From positions 62,001 through 126,000 of the forward strand of contig DACV01000009.1 of assembly GCA_002494885.1 (NCBI GenBank): a stretch of 64,000 nt of DNA, given 5' to 3'. Below, piece by piece: positions 1 through 8,790 of the stretch. This DNA is from Methanobacterium sp. UBA44. Its GTDB lineage: Archaea > Methanobacteriota > Methanobacteria > Methanobacteriales > Methanobacteriaceae. The notes beneath the pieces are model-generated. The model was not told where the DNA came from, searched no databases, and was given only the letters and a program-made list of their open reading frames with translations. The first letter of the stretch is position 1. The number at the start of each line of letters is the position of its first letter. Position numbers and translations under genes: made by a program.

Positions 1-85
1 TATTAACACATTTCTTGAAGATTTTCATTAATATTTACAAGTATCTTGAATAACTTTCATGAATATTCCACGAACAAGATATAAA

Positions 86-92
86 AGGAGGT
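86..92 (+). promoter_or_regulatory. Ribosome binding site of fdhC
   Basis: The sequence aggaggt lies 7 bases before the ATG at 100 and fixes that start. It is a near-complete match to the anti-Shine-Dalgarno end of archaeal 16S rRNA. Confidence 0.8.
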
Positions 93-99
93 CGAATAA

Positions 100-969
100 A
101 TGGCATCATCTTTTAAGTCACCTGCAGACACAGCAAAAGCATGTGTAGGTATAGCAGCGTTAAAGGAATCTTCTCCTTTAAGTAATTTGTTAGTTTTAAG
201 CTTTTTAGCAGGTGCATATATTGCTTTTGGAGGTCTATTGGCTGAAGTTGTAACCGGAGGTTTTGCAGCTGCTGGTGGTCCAATAGGATTACAAAAATTA
301 ATCTTTGGTGCAGTGTTCCCAGTCGGATTGATGCTGGTCGTTATAGCCGGTTCTGAACTGTTTACTGGTAACTGTATGTACATGCCATTTGGTTTGTTAA
401 TGGGAAAAGCATCCATAGTCGGTACCATTAGAAACTGGGTAGGAAGTTGGATTTTCAACCTTATAGGTTCTGTGTTTGTAGCTTACTTCTTAGCAGTTGC
501 TACAGGTATATTAGCAGTACCACCATGGGAAGCAGCAGCAATCACAATTGCTAAAACAAAATCTCTCGGTGGAGCATCTTTCATAGCAGCGGGGAAAACT
601 ACAGTATCTTTATCCTGGGATCAAGTGTTCTGGAGAGCTATAGGATGTAACTGGCTTGTATGTTTAGCTGTTTATCTGGCAATTGCCTCAGATGATATTA
701 TTGGTAAAATACTTGGAATATGGTTCCCAATATTTGCTTTCGTTGCAATAGGATTTGAGCACGTTGTTGCAAACATGTTCTTTATACCAGTGGGAATATT
801 CCTCGGTGGAGTAACCTGGTCTCAGATGTTTATAAACAACATGATACCAGCAACATTAGGTAATATCATTGGTGGAGCATTATTTGTTGCAGTTCTATAC
901 TGGTGGACATACCTTAGAGGAACAGATAAGCCAAAAGCAGAAGCTCCAGCTGAGTCTAAAGCAAAATAA
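100..969 (+). CDS. fdhC: Formate transporter FdhC (FNT family)
   Basis: A 289-residue membrane protein of the formate/nitrite transporter family, which forms pentameric channels for formate in the cytoplasmic membrane. About six hydrophobic segments are visible, with the FNT-type stretch GSELFTGNCMYMPFG around residues 86-100 and a short Lys/Glu/Ala-rich cytoplasmic tail. The start has a strong ribosome binding site. It lies 276 bp upstream of fdhA in the same direction, as in other Methanobacteriaceae, so it most likely imports formate for the dehydrogenase encoded next to it. The family is clear; formate rather than nitrite specificity is inferred from context. Confidence 0.93.
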   Translation: MASSFKSPADTAKACVGIAALKESSPLSNLLVLSFLAGAYIAFGGLLAEVVTGGFAAAGGPIGLQKLIFGAVFPVGLMLVVIAGSELFTGNCMYMPFGLLMGKASIVGTIRNWVGSWIFNLIGSVFVAYFLAVATGILAVPPWEAAAITIAKTKSLGGASFIAAGKTTVSLSWDQVFWRAIGCNWLVCLAVYLAIASDDIIGKILGIWFPIFAFVAIGFEHVVANMFFIPVGIFLGGVTWSQMFINNMIPATLGNIIGGALFVAVLYWWTYLRGTDKPKAEAPAESKAK

Positions 970-1187
970 TGGTAAGGCATTAATCCTTCCATTCATTTTT
1001 ATTTTTTTCGACTGAAGAAGGATATTTGATCATATGCTAATATGTAAAAAAATCTAAAAAAAATTGATTTGAAGTTACATCGAGTGTAGTTAGTACACAT
1101 AATAAATGAATACATAAATTTTTAAGATTATGTAAAATCAGAAAGGCGTTTAATTTGATATGAGTAATAAAAAATCAAAATAAACGA

Positions 1188-1240
1188 CTATAATATAAAT
1201 TTACTATCAATATCGTATATTATTCTTAATAATAGGAGGT
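1188..1240 (+). promoter_or_regulatory. fdhA promoter region and ribosome binding site
   Basis: The gap between fdhC and fdhA carries a TATA-like stretch (ctataatataaat, near 1188-1200) about 45 bases before fdhA and a strong aggaggt at 1234-1240 before the ATG at 1246. This suggests fdhA has its own promoter in addition to any read-through from fdhC. The TATA assignment is by eye. Confidence 0.45.
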
Positions 1241-1245
1241 AAACA

Positions 1246-3351
1246 ATGGATATCCAATATACTCCAACTACATGTCCCTACTGTGGATGTGGATGTGGAT
1301 TTAACTTAGTAAGTGTAGATGGAAAACTTGAAGGTGTCGAACCATGGAAAAGAAACCCTGTAAATGAAGGAAAATTGTGCCCTAAGGGTAATTTTGCATA
1401 CGAATTTGTACACAGATCTGACAGATTAACAACACCTTTAATTAAAGAAGGCGGTAAATTCAAGGAAGCAACATGGGATGAAGCTTTAGACTTGGTTGCA
1501 TCCAAACTAAATGAAATTAAAAGCGTAGATCCAGAATTTCTTGCTTTCCTTTCATCAGCACGATGTACAAACGAAGAGAACTATCTGTTGCAGAAACTCG
1601 TACGTACTGTAATAGGAACACACAATATAGACCACTGTGCAAGGCTCTGCCACGGTCCTACAGTTGCAGGACTTGCCCAAACCTTTGGATCAGGGGCTAT
1701 GACCAACCACCTTAAGAGTATACAGTTTGCAGATGTTATATTCATAATAGGATCTAACACCCTGGAACAGCACCCTCTAATGTGGAGAAGAATATTACAG
1801 GCAAAAGCTAATGGGGCTAAACTAATAGTTGCAGACCCAAGGTTTACACCTTCTGCAAAGAAAGCTGATTTGTATTTACCATTTAAGTCAGGAACAGATG
1901 TGGCATTAATGAACGCCATGATGAACGTAATAATTTCAGAAGGGCTTGAAGACAAAGAGTTCATAGAAAAAAGGACCAAGAACTTTGAAGAACTAAAAGA
2001 AGTTGTCAAAAACTACCCTCCTGAAAAAGTAGCAGATATAACTGAAGCATCACCTGAACTGATTAAGGAAGCTGCGAAGATGTATGCAAATGCAGAAAAT
2101 GCTGCTATTGTATATTCTATGGGTATAACTCAGCATCACACAGGTACAGACAACGTTATGTCAACTTCTAACCTTGCAATGATTACAGGTAATGTTGGAA
2201 GGCCAGGAACAGGAGTTAACCCATTAAGAGGTCAAAACAACGTTCAAGGTGCATGTGACATGGGAGCTCTCCCAGTTGTATACCCAGGTTATCAAAAGGT
2301 CATAGAAGAAGAAATGGCTCAAAAAATGACATCTGCATGGGGATGCGGTGATCTAAACTGTAAACCAGGGCTCACTGTAGTTGAAATGATGAATGCAGCA
2401 GCAGCTGGCGATATAAAAGGTATGTACATAATGGGTGAAAACCCAATGATTTCAGATCCTGACATACAGCACGTAAAAGAAGGTCTTGAAAATCTGGACT
2501 TTTTAGTTGTACAGGATATCTTCTTAACAGAAACAGCCGAATTAGCAGACGTAGTACTTCCTGCGACTTCATGGGCTGAAAAAGATGGAACATTCACCAG
2601 TACAGAAAGACGTGTACAATACATAAGAAAAGCAGTTGACGCACCAGGTGAAGCAAAACCTGATTGGGTTATACTTTGTGATATTGCAAGGAAAATGGGC
2701 TCTGATCTATTCGAATTCAACTCACCGCAAGAAGTATTTGAAGAAGTAAGAACAGTAACTCCTCAATACGCTGGTATGAACAAAGAAAGATTAGAAAAAC
2801 CAGAAGCACTACACTGGCCATGTCCTGATGAAGAACATCCTGGAACTCCTATACTTTGGGGAGAGCAGTTTGCAACTCCAGATGGACTTGGAATACTCAT
2901 GCCAATTGAGTTTATTCCGGCCGCGGAACTTCCAGATGAAGAATATCCGTTTACACTCACTACTGGACGTATGCTGTTCCACTGGCACACTGGTAGTATG
3001 ACAAGAAGGTCAGATACATTAGCCAATGAAGTCCCAACTGGTTTTGTTGAAATTAACCCAGAAGATGCTGCTGAACTTGGTATAAAAAATAAAGAAATGG
3101 TAAGTGTTAAAACAAGACGTGGAGAAATTACAATTGGGGCAAAAGTTACTCCAGATATTATGAAAGGGGTAATATTTATACCATTCCACTTTGTAGAGTG
3201 TGCAGCTAATACACTGACCCAGAGCTTTGCATTAGATCCGGCTGCTAAGATGCCAGAATTTAAAGTATCAGCAGCTAATGTTTCAAAACTAGATTCCTCA
3301 GCAGCAATGGCAGAAACTGCGCCTGGAAAAGCTTATGACATAGGAAAATAG
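1246..3351 (+). CDS. fdhA: Formate dehydrogenase alpha subunit (molybdopterin, Cys type)
   Basis: The catalytic subunit of the F420-linked formate dehydrogenase, 701 residues, which oxidises formate to CO2 on a molybdo- or tungstopterin centre. One [4Fe-4S] site is formed by Cys10, Cys13, Cys17 and Cys45, followed by the conserved Lys47. The metal-binding residue lies in ARLCHGPTVAG at Cys135, with His136 next to it; E. coli FdhF has selenocysteine here, so this is the cysteine form. The C-terminal part (about 580-690) is the molydopterin-dinucleotide-binding domain. fdhB follows after 8 bp, so the two are certainly co-transcribed. It is cytoplasmic, with no twin-arginine signal. Confidence 0.95.
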   Translation: MDIQYTPTTCPYCGCGCGFNLVSVDGKLEGVEPWKRNPVNEGKLCPKGNFAYEFVHRSDRLTTPLIKEGGKFKEATWDEALDLVASKLNEIKSVDPEFLAFLSSARCTNEENYLLQKLVRTVIGTHNIDHCARLCHGPTVAGLAQTFGSGAMTNHLKSIQFADVIFIIGSNTLEQHPLMWRRILQAKANGAKLIVADPRFTPSAKKADLYLPFKSGTDVALMNAMMNVIISEGLEDKEFIEKRTKNFEELKEVVKNYPPEKVADITEASPELIKEAAKMYANAENAAIVYSMGITQHHTGTDNVMSTSNLAMITGNVGRPGTGVNPLRGQNNVQGACDMGALPVVYPGYQKVIEEEMAQKMTSAWGCGDLNCKPGLTVVEMMNAAAAGDIKGMYIMGENPMISDPDIQHVKEGLENLDFLVVQDIFLTETAELADVVLPATSWAEKDGTFTSTERRVQYIRKAVDAPGEAKPDWVILCDIARKMGSDLFEFNSPQEVFEEVRTVTPQYAGMNKERLEKPEALHWPCPDEEHPGTPILWGEQFATPDGLGILMPIEFIPAAELPDEEYPFTLTTGRMLFHWHTGSMTRRSDTLANEVPTGFVEINPEDAAELGIKNKEMVSVKTRRGEITIGAKVTPDIMKGVIFIPFHFVECAANTLTQSFALDPAAKMPEFKVSAANVSKLDSSAAMAETAPGKAYDIGK

Positions 3352-3359
3352 GTGATCCC

Positions 3360-4553
3360 ATGGTCCAAGTAAACGATGTATACTATGCATTATCTTCAAA
3401 TGATGAAATTGCTGAAAGTGGAGAATGTGGTGGAGCTGTAACTTCAGTTCTTAAGTTCCTGCTTGAAGAGGGTATTGTTGATGCGGTTTTAGCTGTTAAA
3501 AAAGGAGCTGATCTTTATGATGCAGTGCCTACTTTAATAACAGATCCAGAGAAAGTCATTGAATCTGCAGGTTCTCTACACTGCGGTACTCTAAACATGG
3601 CTAAAGTCGTTTCAAAATACCTCCAGGGTGCAGAAGACATAAAAATTGCTGTCACCACTAAACCCTGCGATGCAATGACACTTAGGGAACTTATGAAAAA
3701 AGACAAAGTAAACGAAGAAAACGTTGTAATGGTTGGATTAAACTGTGGTGGAACTTTACCTCCAGTTCAGACTATTGAAATGATAGAAAAAATCTACAAA
3801 CTGGATCCAGAAAATGTTGTAAAAGAAGAAATTGCCAAAGGTAACTTAATCATTGAAACAGCAGATGAGGAAAAGGAAATCAGCGTAGATGAACTGGAAG
3901 ATGAAGGATTTGGCCGAAGAACAAACTGTAGAAGGTGTGAAACCAACATACCTAAAATGTCAGACTTAGCTTTAGGTAACTGGGGTGTAATAGGTCCATT
4001 AGCAGGAAAAGCAACCTTTATTGAAGTATTCTCTGAAAAAGGTGCAGACGTTCTGGAAAAAGCCATTGAATCTGGTGCTTTAGATGTACAGGATCCTATA
4101 CCTAAGGGTGTTGAGATTCGTGCTAATATTGACAAAGCAATGGTAAACCTGGCTAAGAAATGGCAGGGTAAAGACTTCCAGGAAAATGGTGGAGACCTCC
4201 TTACCATTGTAGCACAATATCAAAACGAACTTAACAAATGTATAAAATGCTTTGGTTGCAGAGAAGCATGCCCTCTCTGCTACTGTGCTGAATGTACATT
4301 AGAGGCCAATGGTCCTGAATGGGTATCTAAAGGTGAGCTTCCACCATCACCAATGTTCCATCTGGAAAGATTGGTTCATATGGTTGATTCCTGTACTAAT
4401 TGTGGACAGTGCGAAGAAGTATGTCCTGGTGAGATTCCACTGGCAAAAATCGCGCATGAAATAAATTCTAAGCTACAGGAAGAGTATGGATACGTCAGAG
4501 GAATGGATGAAACTAAACCACCACTTTCTTATTTCGCAATGCAGGGTAAATAA
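3360..4553 (+). CDS. fdhB: Formate dehydrogenase beta subunit FdhB, copy 1
   Basis: A 397-residue FAD and iron-sulfur subunit of the F420 hydrogenase/dehydrogenase beta family, which passes electrons from FdhA to F420 or to MvhD/HdrA. The N-terminal half has the family motifs GECGGAVTSV, LHCGTLN, TTKPCDA and NCGGTLPP. The C-terminal part carries two ferredoxin-type cysteine clusters, starting near residue 294 (CIKCFGCREAC, with additional Cys) and 345 (CTNCGQCEEVC). It is closely related to the gene at 5101, and the two share a 77-bp stretch without a single difference (3471-3547 and 5212-5288). The start follows an overlapping ggtgatcc. Confidence 0.93.
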   Translation: MVQVNDVYYALSSNDEIAESGECGGAVTSVLKFLLEEGIVDAVLAVKKGADLYDAVPTLITDPEKVIESAGSLHCGTLNMAKVVSKYLQGAEDIKIAVTTKPCDAMTLRELMKKDKVNEENVVMVGLNCGGTLPPVQTIEMIEKIYKLDPENVVKEEIAKGNLIIETADEEKEISVDELEDEGFGRRTNCRRCETNIPKMSDLALGNWGVIGPLAGKATFIEVFSEKGADVLEKAIESGALDVQDPIPKGVEIRANIDKAMVNLAKKWQGKDFQENGGDLLTIVAQYQNELNKCIKCFGCREACPLCYCAECTLEANGPEWVSKGELPPSPMFHLERLVHMVDSCTNCGQCEEVCPGEIPLAKIAHEINSKLQEEYGYVRGMDETKPPLSYFAMQGK

Positions 4554-4670
4554 CTGGATAATAATAAGAAAGGAAAGAAGCGAGGAACAACCTCACTTCA
4601 AATTAAATTTTTCATATTTAACATTCAAGAAAAATAAAGAAACATAAAGAAAAATACTGGAGAAGATATT

Positions 4671-5096
4671 ATGGAATGGGAACCTAAAATACTGGTTTTT
4701 TGTTGTAACTGGTGTTCCTACGGTGGAGCAGACACAGCAGGTACTGCAAGGATGCAATACCCTCCAAATGTCCGTATAATTCGAGTTATGTGTTCTGGAA
4801 GGATAAATCCATTATTTGTCCTGAAGGCATTTGACGAAGGAGCAGACGGAGTTATGGTTGCAGGATGCCACTTTGGAGACTGCCACTACGATAGAGGGAA
4901 TTTCGCCTGTGATCGTAGAATAAAAGCTCTAAAAACAGTTATGGATACCATTGGAATTGAGGAAGGAAGATTTTATCTTGACTGGATATCTGCATCAGAA
5001 GGTGAAAAATTCGCCAATGCAATGCGGATGGTAAGTGATAATGTAAAAGAACTTGGACCTTTCTCCTGGAAAAAAAATAAAGCGGAGATCGGGTGA
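4671..5096 (+). CDS. mvhD: MvhD/HdrD-linking iron-sulfur subunit (VhuD-type delta subunit)
   Basis: A 141-residue protein of the MvhD family (F420-non-reducing hydrogenase iron-sulfur subunit D). In methanogens MvhD carries a [2Fe-2S] cluster and contacts HdrA in the flavin-based electron-bifurcating heterodisulfide reductase complex. Characteristic cysteines are visible: CCNWCSYGGAD near residue 11, MCSGR near 43 and GCHFGDCHY near 65. It sits between two fdhB copies, with no hydrogenase gene nearby. That placement implies a formate dehydrogenase-MvhD-Hdr connection rather than a hydrogenase one. The function in this context is inference; the family is clear. Confidence 0.92.
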   Translation: MEWEPKILVFCCNWCSYGGADTAGTARMQYPPNVRIIRVMCSGRINPLFVLKAFDEGADGVMVAGCHFGDCHYDRGNFACDRRIKALKTVMDTIGIEEGRFYLDWISASEGEKFANAMRMVSDNVKELGPFSWKKNKAEIG

Positions 5097-5100
5097 TTAA

Positions 5101-6300
5101 ATGGTTAAAGTAAAAGATATGTATTATGCATGGTCTCCAGATGATGAGATAGCTGAAAGTGGAGAGTGTGGTGGAGCCGTAACATCTGTAATGAAATTCT
5201 TACTTGAAGATGGTATTGTTGATGCGGTTTTAGCTGTTAAAAAAGGAGCTGATCTTTATGATGCAGTGCCTACTTTAATAACAGATCCTGAAAAGATCAT
5301 TGAATCTGCAGGTTCTCTACACTGCGGTACATTGAACATCGCCAAAACGCTCAGTAGGTATCTTAAAGGCGCAAAAGATATGAAAATCGCTGTTACCACT
5401 AAACCTTGCGATGCAATGACCATTGTAGAGCTCATGAAAAGAAACCAGATAGAAAGAGACAATGTTATAATGGTTGGAGTTAACTGTGGTGGAACTTTAC
5501 CTCCAGTTCAGGCTCGTGAAATGATAGAAAAATTCTATGAAATCGACCCTGATACTGTTGTAAAAGAAGAAATTGCCAAAGGTAACTTAATCATAGAAAC
5601 TGCAGACAACGAAGAAAAAGAAATTAGTATTGATGAACTGGAAGATGAAGGGTTCGGCCGAAGAACAAACTGTAGAAGATGTGAAAACAATATACCTGTA
5701 ATGTCAGACCTTGCTATGGGTAACTGGGGCGTTATAGGCCCTATGGCGGGTAAAGCAACCTTTGTTGAAGTATTCTCCGATAAAGGTGCAGAAGTTTTAG
5801 ATAAAGCTATAAAAGCAGGAGCTTTAAAAGTACAGGATCCAGTACCTAAGGGTATTGAAATACGTGCAAATATAGATAAAGCAATGGTAAACCTGGCAAA
5901 CAAATGGCAGGACAGGAACTTCGGAGAAGAAGGTGAATTACTCTCTCTTGACGAATACATGGACGAATTTGAAAAATGTATAAAGTGTTATGGTTGCAGA
6001 GAAGCATGTCCATTGTGTTTCTGTGTGAAATGTTCCCTTGAGTCACAATCCGATGAATGGGTAGGAAAAGGCGAACTTCCACCATCACCAATGTTCCACT
6101 TTGTAAGAATGCTCCATATGGTGGATTCCTGTACTAATTGTGGACAGTGTGAGGAAGTTTGTCCTGCGGAGATTCCACTTGCAAAAATCTTCCATAAGAT
6201 TAATGCCCAGATACAGGATACCTTTAAATATCGCCCTGGATATGACATGGAACAAAAACCACCGCTTTCTATAATTGACAAAGAACCAAGTGAGGAATAA
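5101..6300 (+). CDS. fdhB: Formate dehydrogenase beta subunit FdhB, copy 2
   Basis: A 399-residue paralogue of the protein at 3360, with the same domain order: an F420 dehydrogenase beta domain, then ferredoxin-like clusters beginning CIKCYGCREAC and CTNCGQCEEVC. It starts 4 bases after the mvhD stop, and its ribosome binding site ggtgat overlaps the end of mvhD, so the two are translationally linked. No second fdhA accompanies it. It may form an alternative FdhAB assembly that pairs with MvhD, while copy 1 serves F420 reduction. This division of labour is a guess from gene order. Confidence 0.92.
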   Translation: MVKVKDMYYAWSPDDEIAESGECGGAVTSVMKFLLEDGIVDAVLAVKKGADLYDAVPTLITDPEKIIESAGSLHCGTLNIAKTLSRYLKGAKDMKIAVTTKPCDAMTIVELMKRNQIERDNVIMVGVNCGGTLPPVQAREMIEKFYEIDPDTVVKEEIAKGNLIIETADNEEKEISIDELEDEGFGRRTNCRRCENNIPVMSDLAMGNWGVIGPMAGKATFVEVFSDKGAEVLDKAIKAGALKVQDPVPKGIEIRANIDKAMVNLANKWQDRNFGEEGELLSLDEYMDEFEKCIKCYGCREACPLCFCVKCSLESQSDEWVGKGELPPSPMFHFVRMLHMVDSCTNCGQCEEVCPAEIPLAKIFHKINAQIQDTFKYRPGYDMEQKPPLSIIDKEPSEE

Positions 6301-6328
6301 GCACTCACTTTTTTATATTTTTAGAAAT
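6288..6328 (+). terminator. Hairpin and T-run at the end of the fdh operon
   Basis: A 7-bp stem (aagtgag/ctcactt, loop of 9) overlaps the stop codon of the second fdhB and is followed by ttttttatattttt. The T-rich run alone would suit archaeal termination. The hairpin may also protect the 3' end. Confidence 0.5.
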
Positions 6329-6503
6329 CAGGTACTGCTAATTTGATAATATCAACACATGAAATTCAGTAAACCCCGCTTGTAGCAGTAAATTAAATTC
6401 TATTTGCATAAAGAAACTGTATTGCTCGTAATCACCTCTTGAAAACAGGAGTAATACTAGTTTCAAAATGTGGTTTACTTTAATACTATTTCGGGTGATA
6501 AAA

Positions 6504-7031
6504 ATGATGCTTAAAGAAGTAATGAAAGCCAATGAAGAATTTGTTAAAGAGTTTGAACCTAAAAAAATGAGTCACATGCCTCAAAAAAAATTAGCCATAG
6601 TAACTTGCATGGATACAAGACTTACAGGGTTTTTAGAACCTGCAATGGGAATTGGAAGAGGAGACGCAAAGATAATAAAAAATGCAGGTAATGCAGCAGT
6701 TGATAGGGATGTTATAAGGTCTGTTGCAGCAGCAATTTATGCCCTTGGCGCTGAAGAAGTCATGGTAGTAGGACATTATGAGTGTGGAATGGCAAATGTA
6801 GATCCCGAAAAACTCATTGATGCTATGAAAGCAAGAGGTGTTAATGAGGAAACACTTTCAGAAGTTGATATCAAAGAGTGGATAGGTGCAATTGATGGGG
6901 AAGAAGAGAATGTATTAAATGTAGTAGGAAAAATAAAAGAATCTCCATTTATCCCTGATGATGTACCGATCCATGGTCTGATAATAGACCTTTATGACGG
7001 CAAAATTAAGATTTTAGCCGAAGATAAATAA
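6504..7031 (+). CDS. cab: Beta-class carbonic anhydrase (Cab type)
   Basis: Cytoplasmic zinc enzyme interconverting CO2 and bicarbonate, about 175 residues, close in length and motifs to the Cab enzyme of Methanothermobacter. Predicted zinc ligands are Cys35, His91 and Cys94, with the catalytic pair Asp37-Arg39 in TCMDTR. The open frame extends to an ATG at 6468, but ggtgat at 6494-6499 points to the ATG at 6504 or the adjacent one at 6507. It lies directly after the formate dehydrogenase genes and could balance the CO2 released from formate. Physiological role is inferred. Confidence 0.9.
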   Translation: MMLKEVMKANEEFVKEFEPKKMSHMPQKKLAIVTCMDTRLTGFLEPAMGIGRGDAKIIKNAGNAAVDRDVIRSVAAAIYALGAEEVMVVGHYECGMANVDPEKLIDAMKARGVNEETLSEVDIKEWIGAIDGEEENVLNVVGKIKESPFIPDDVPIHGLIIDLYDGKIKILAEDK

Positions 7032-7033
7032 CG

Positions 7034-7170
7034 TTTATATGCTCATTCCGTAATGCAAATATTTGCATTAATTGTAGCACGTTTAAACTTGAATTTAAAT
7101 CTAATTTATCCTCAGCCAAAGATTCAATTAGCATACAAGTTTAAAACTACACCCGTAATGAGCATATATT
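7034..7170. other. Nested inverted-repeat element, possible structured RNA
   Basis: Between cab and purP three pairings nest inside one another. The outer arms tatatgctcatt (7036-7047) and aatgagcatata (7157-7168) pair perfectly over 12 bp. Inside is a 20-bp perfect palindrome at 7051-7070. A second stem follows: tgtag (7073-7077) with ctaca (7147-7151), continued by tttaaacttg (7082-7091) with caagtttaaa (7136-7145). On paper this folds as a three-way junction. It could be a small RNA, a 3' element of cab, or a leader for purP. The rest of 7171-7492 is AT-rich with nothing else I can support. Confidence 0.45.
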
Positions 7171-7492
7171 TTTTAATTAAAAATAATTCTTTTTTATATT
7201 TGTTTGGAATGTTTTATAATTTTCTATGATTCTAAAATTTTTTATAGGATTCATATTTGTATTTGTGACCTTTATCATCTGGGGTTTCAAAGATTTCTTA
7301 ATGTTAACAGAGAGATTATTAAATCTATATCAACGCAATTTTTGTCTTAATTCAATCCTTATTTTTTTTATTATATTATTATTAAAGGTTCTACTCCTCA
7401 TACAAAATAACAAGACGAAAAAGATAATTATTAGAAACAATCCATCTTTATTTAACTAAACATCTTTCATGACACGAGGAGGAATTCAAGAA

Positions 7493-8584
7493 ATGAGTAA
7501 AGTAAACAGACAGGAAATTCTTGATATTTTGAAGGGGTATGATAAGGAAGACATAACTATTGCAACTTTAGGAAGCCATTCATCTCTGCATATGTTCCAG
7601 GGAGCAAAGGCAGAGGGATTTAAAACTGCAGTAGTTTGTGAAAAAGGACGGGAGGTTCCTTATAAAAGATTTAATGTTGTTGATGAGTATATAATGGTAG
7701 ATAAATTTAGCGATATTGTTAATGAGGATGTTCAGCAACAATTAAGAGATATGAACAGTATAGTGTTCCCGCACGGGTCTTTTGTGGCCTACGCAGGATT
7801 AGATAATGTTGAAAATATTTTTAACGTCCCCATGTTCGGAAACAGGGATATTCTAAGATGGGAAGCAGAAAGGGATCTGGAAAGGAAGTTAATGATGGAA
7901 TCTGGGATCCGAATTCCTAAAAAGATAAAAGATTCTGCAGATATTGAAGGTACATCCATGGTTAAGTTTCCAGGGGCCAGAGGAGGAAGAGGATACTTCG
8001 TAGCCAACTCCACCGAGGAATATGATGAGAAAATTGACACAATGCTGAAGAGAAACTGGATTGAGGATGAGGATATAAAAGAAGCACACATTGAAGAATA
8101 TGTATTAGGGTGTAATTATTGTATTCATTACTTCTTCTCAGGATTAAAAGATGAGGTAGAATTAATGGGAATTGATAGCAGATATGAATCAACTATAGAT
8201 GGTCTGGTTAGAGTTCCTGCTAAAGACCAGCTCGATATAGGTGCAGCTCCATCATATGTTATAACTGGTAACCATCCAGTAGTTATGAGAGAATCACTGC
8301 TTCCACAAGTATTTGATATTGGAGACAGGATCACTGAAACTGCTAAAGACATGGTACCTCCAGGATTTAACGGACCATTCTGTATGCAGACCCTGGTTAA
8401 CGACGACCTTGAAGTTGTGGTATTTGAAATGAGTGCTCGCTCAGACGGTGGAACAAACACCTTCATGAACGGATCAGCCTACAGCTACCTCTACCACGGG
8501 GAACCATTAAGCATGGGTCGTAGAATGGCCTTAGAAATTAAAAATGGTATAAAAGAAGACAGATTAGAAGAAATCATAACTTAA
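7493..8584 (+). CDS. purP: Formate-dependent FAICAR synthetase PurP
   Basis: An ATP-grasp enzyme, 363 residues, that formylates AICAR with free formate and ATP to give FAICAR, the archaeal route for this step of purine synthesis. Family-typical stretches include the N-terminal IATLGSHSSLHMFQGAK, the ATP-grasp segment KFPGARGGRGYF near 165 and the C-terminal FEMSARSDGGTNTFMNG. The frame is open from 7469, but gaggagg at 7476-7482 sits 10 bases before the ATG at 7493, which matches the usual N-terminus MSKVNR. Its need for formate fits with the neighbouring formate genes. Confidence 0.93.
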   Translation: MSKVNRQEILDILKGYDKEDITIATLGSHSSLHMFQGAKAEGFKTAVVCEKGREVPYKRFNVVDEYIMVDKFSDIVNEDVQQQLRDMNSIVFPHGSFVAYAGLDNVENIFNVPMFGNRDILRWEAERDLERKLMMESGIRIPKKIKDSADIEGTSMVKFPGARGGRGYFVANSTEEYDEKIDTMLKRNWIEDEDIKEAHIEEYVLGCNYCIHYFFSGLKDEVELMGIDSRYESTIDGLVRVPAKDQLDIGAAPSYVITGNHPVVMRESLLPQVFDIGDRITETAKDMVPPGFNGPFCMQTLVNDDLEVVVFEMSARSDGGTNTFMNGSAYSYLYHGEPLSMGRRMALEIKNGIKEDRLEEIIT

Positions 8585-8625
8585 ATGATATCTTTTGATT
8601 ACTGAATTTACTAAACCATCCATAA

Positions 8626-8665
8626 GATGTTATCTAAGATAACATCATTTATTTTTATTTATAAT
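8626..8665 (+). terminator. Hairpin followed by T-rich run after purP
   Basis: A perfect 9-bp stem (gatgttatc at 8626-8634, gataacatc at 8638-8646) with a three-base loop taa, followed by atttatttttattt. Its stem and loop sizes resemble the short hairpins found elsewhere in the window. It may act as a terminator or 3'-end stabiliser. Confidence 0.45.
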
Positions 8666-8790
8666 GTAAAATTCTATTTTTCTTAATTTTCAATAGCTTT
8701 ATTTTAAACACTTTAAGATGTATACAATCACTATATGTTGCTAAAAATTTTTTATTAAAATTTAACTGGGTTTAAAGTCAAATAAATAAT

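Noticed and set aside
7226..7459. 77-residue hydrophobic open frame
   Set aside because: No ribosome binding site, very AT-rich, low-complexity Ile/Leu/Phe/Lys text; likely chance.
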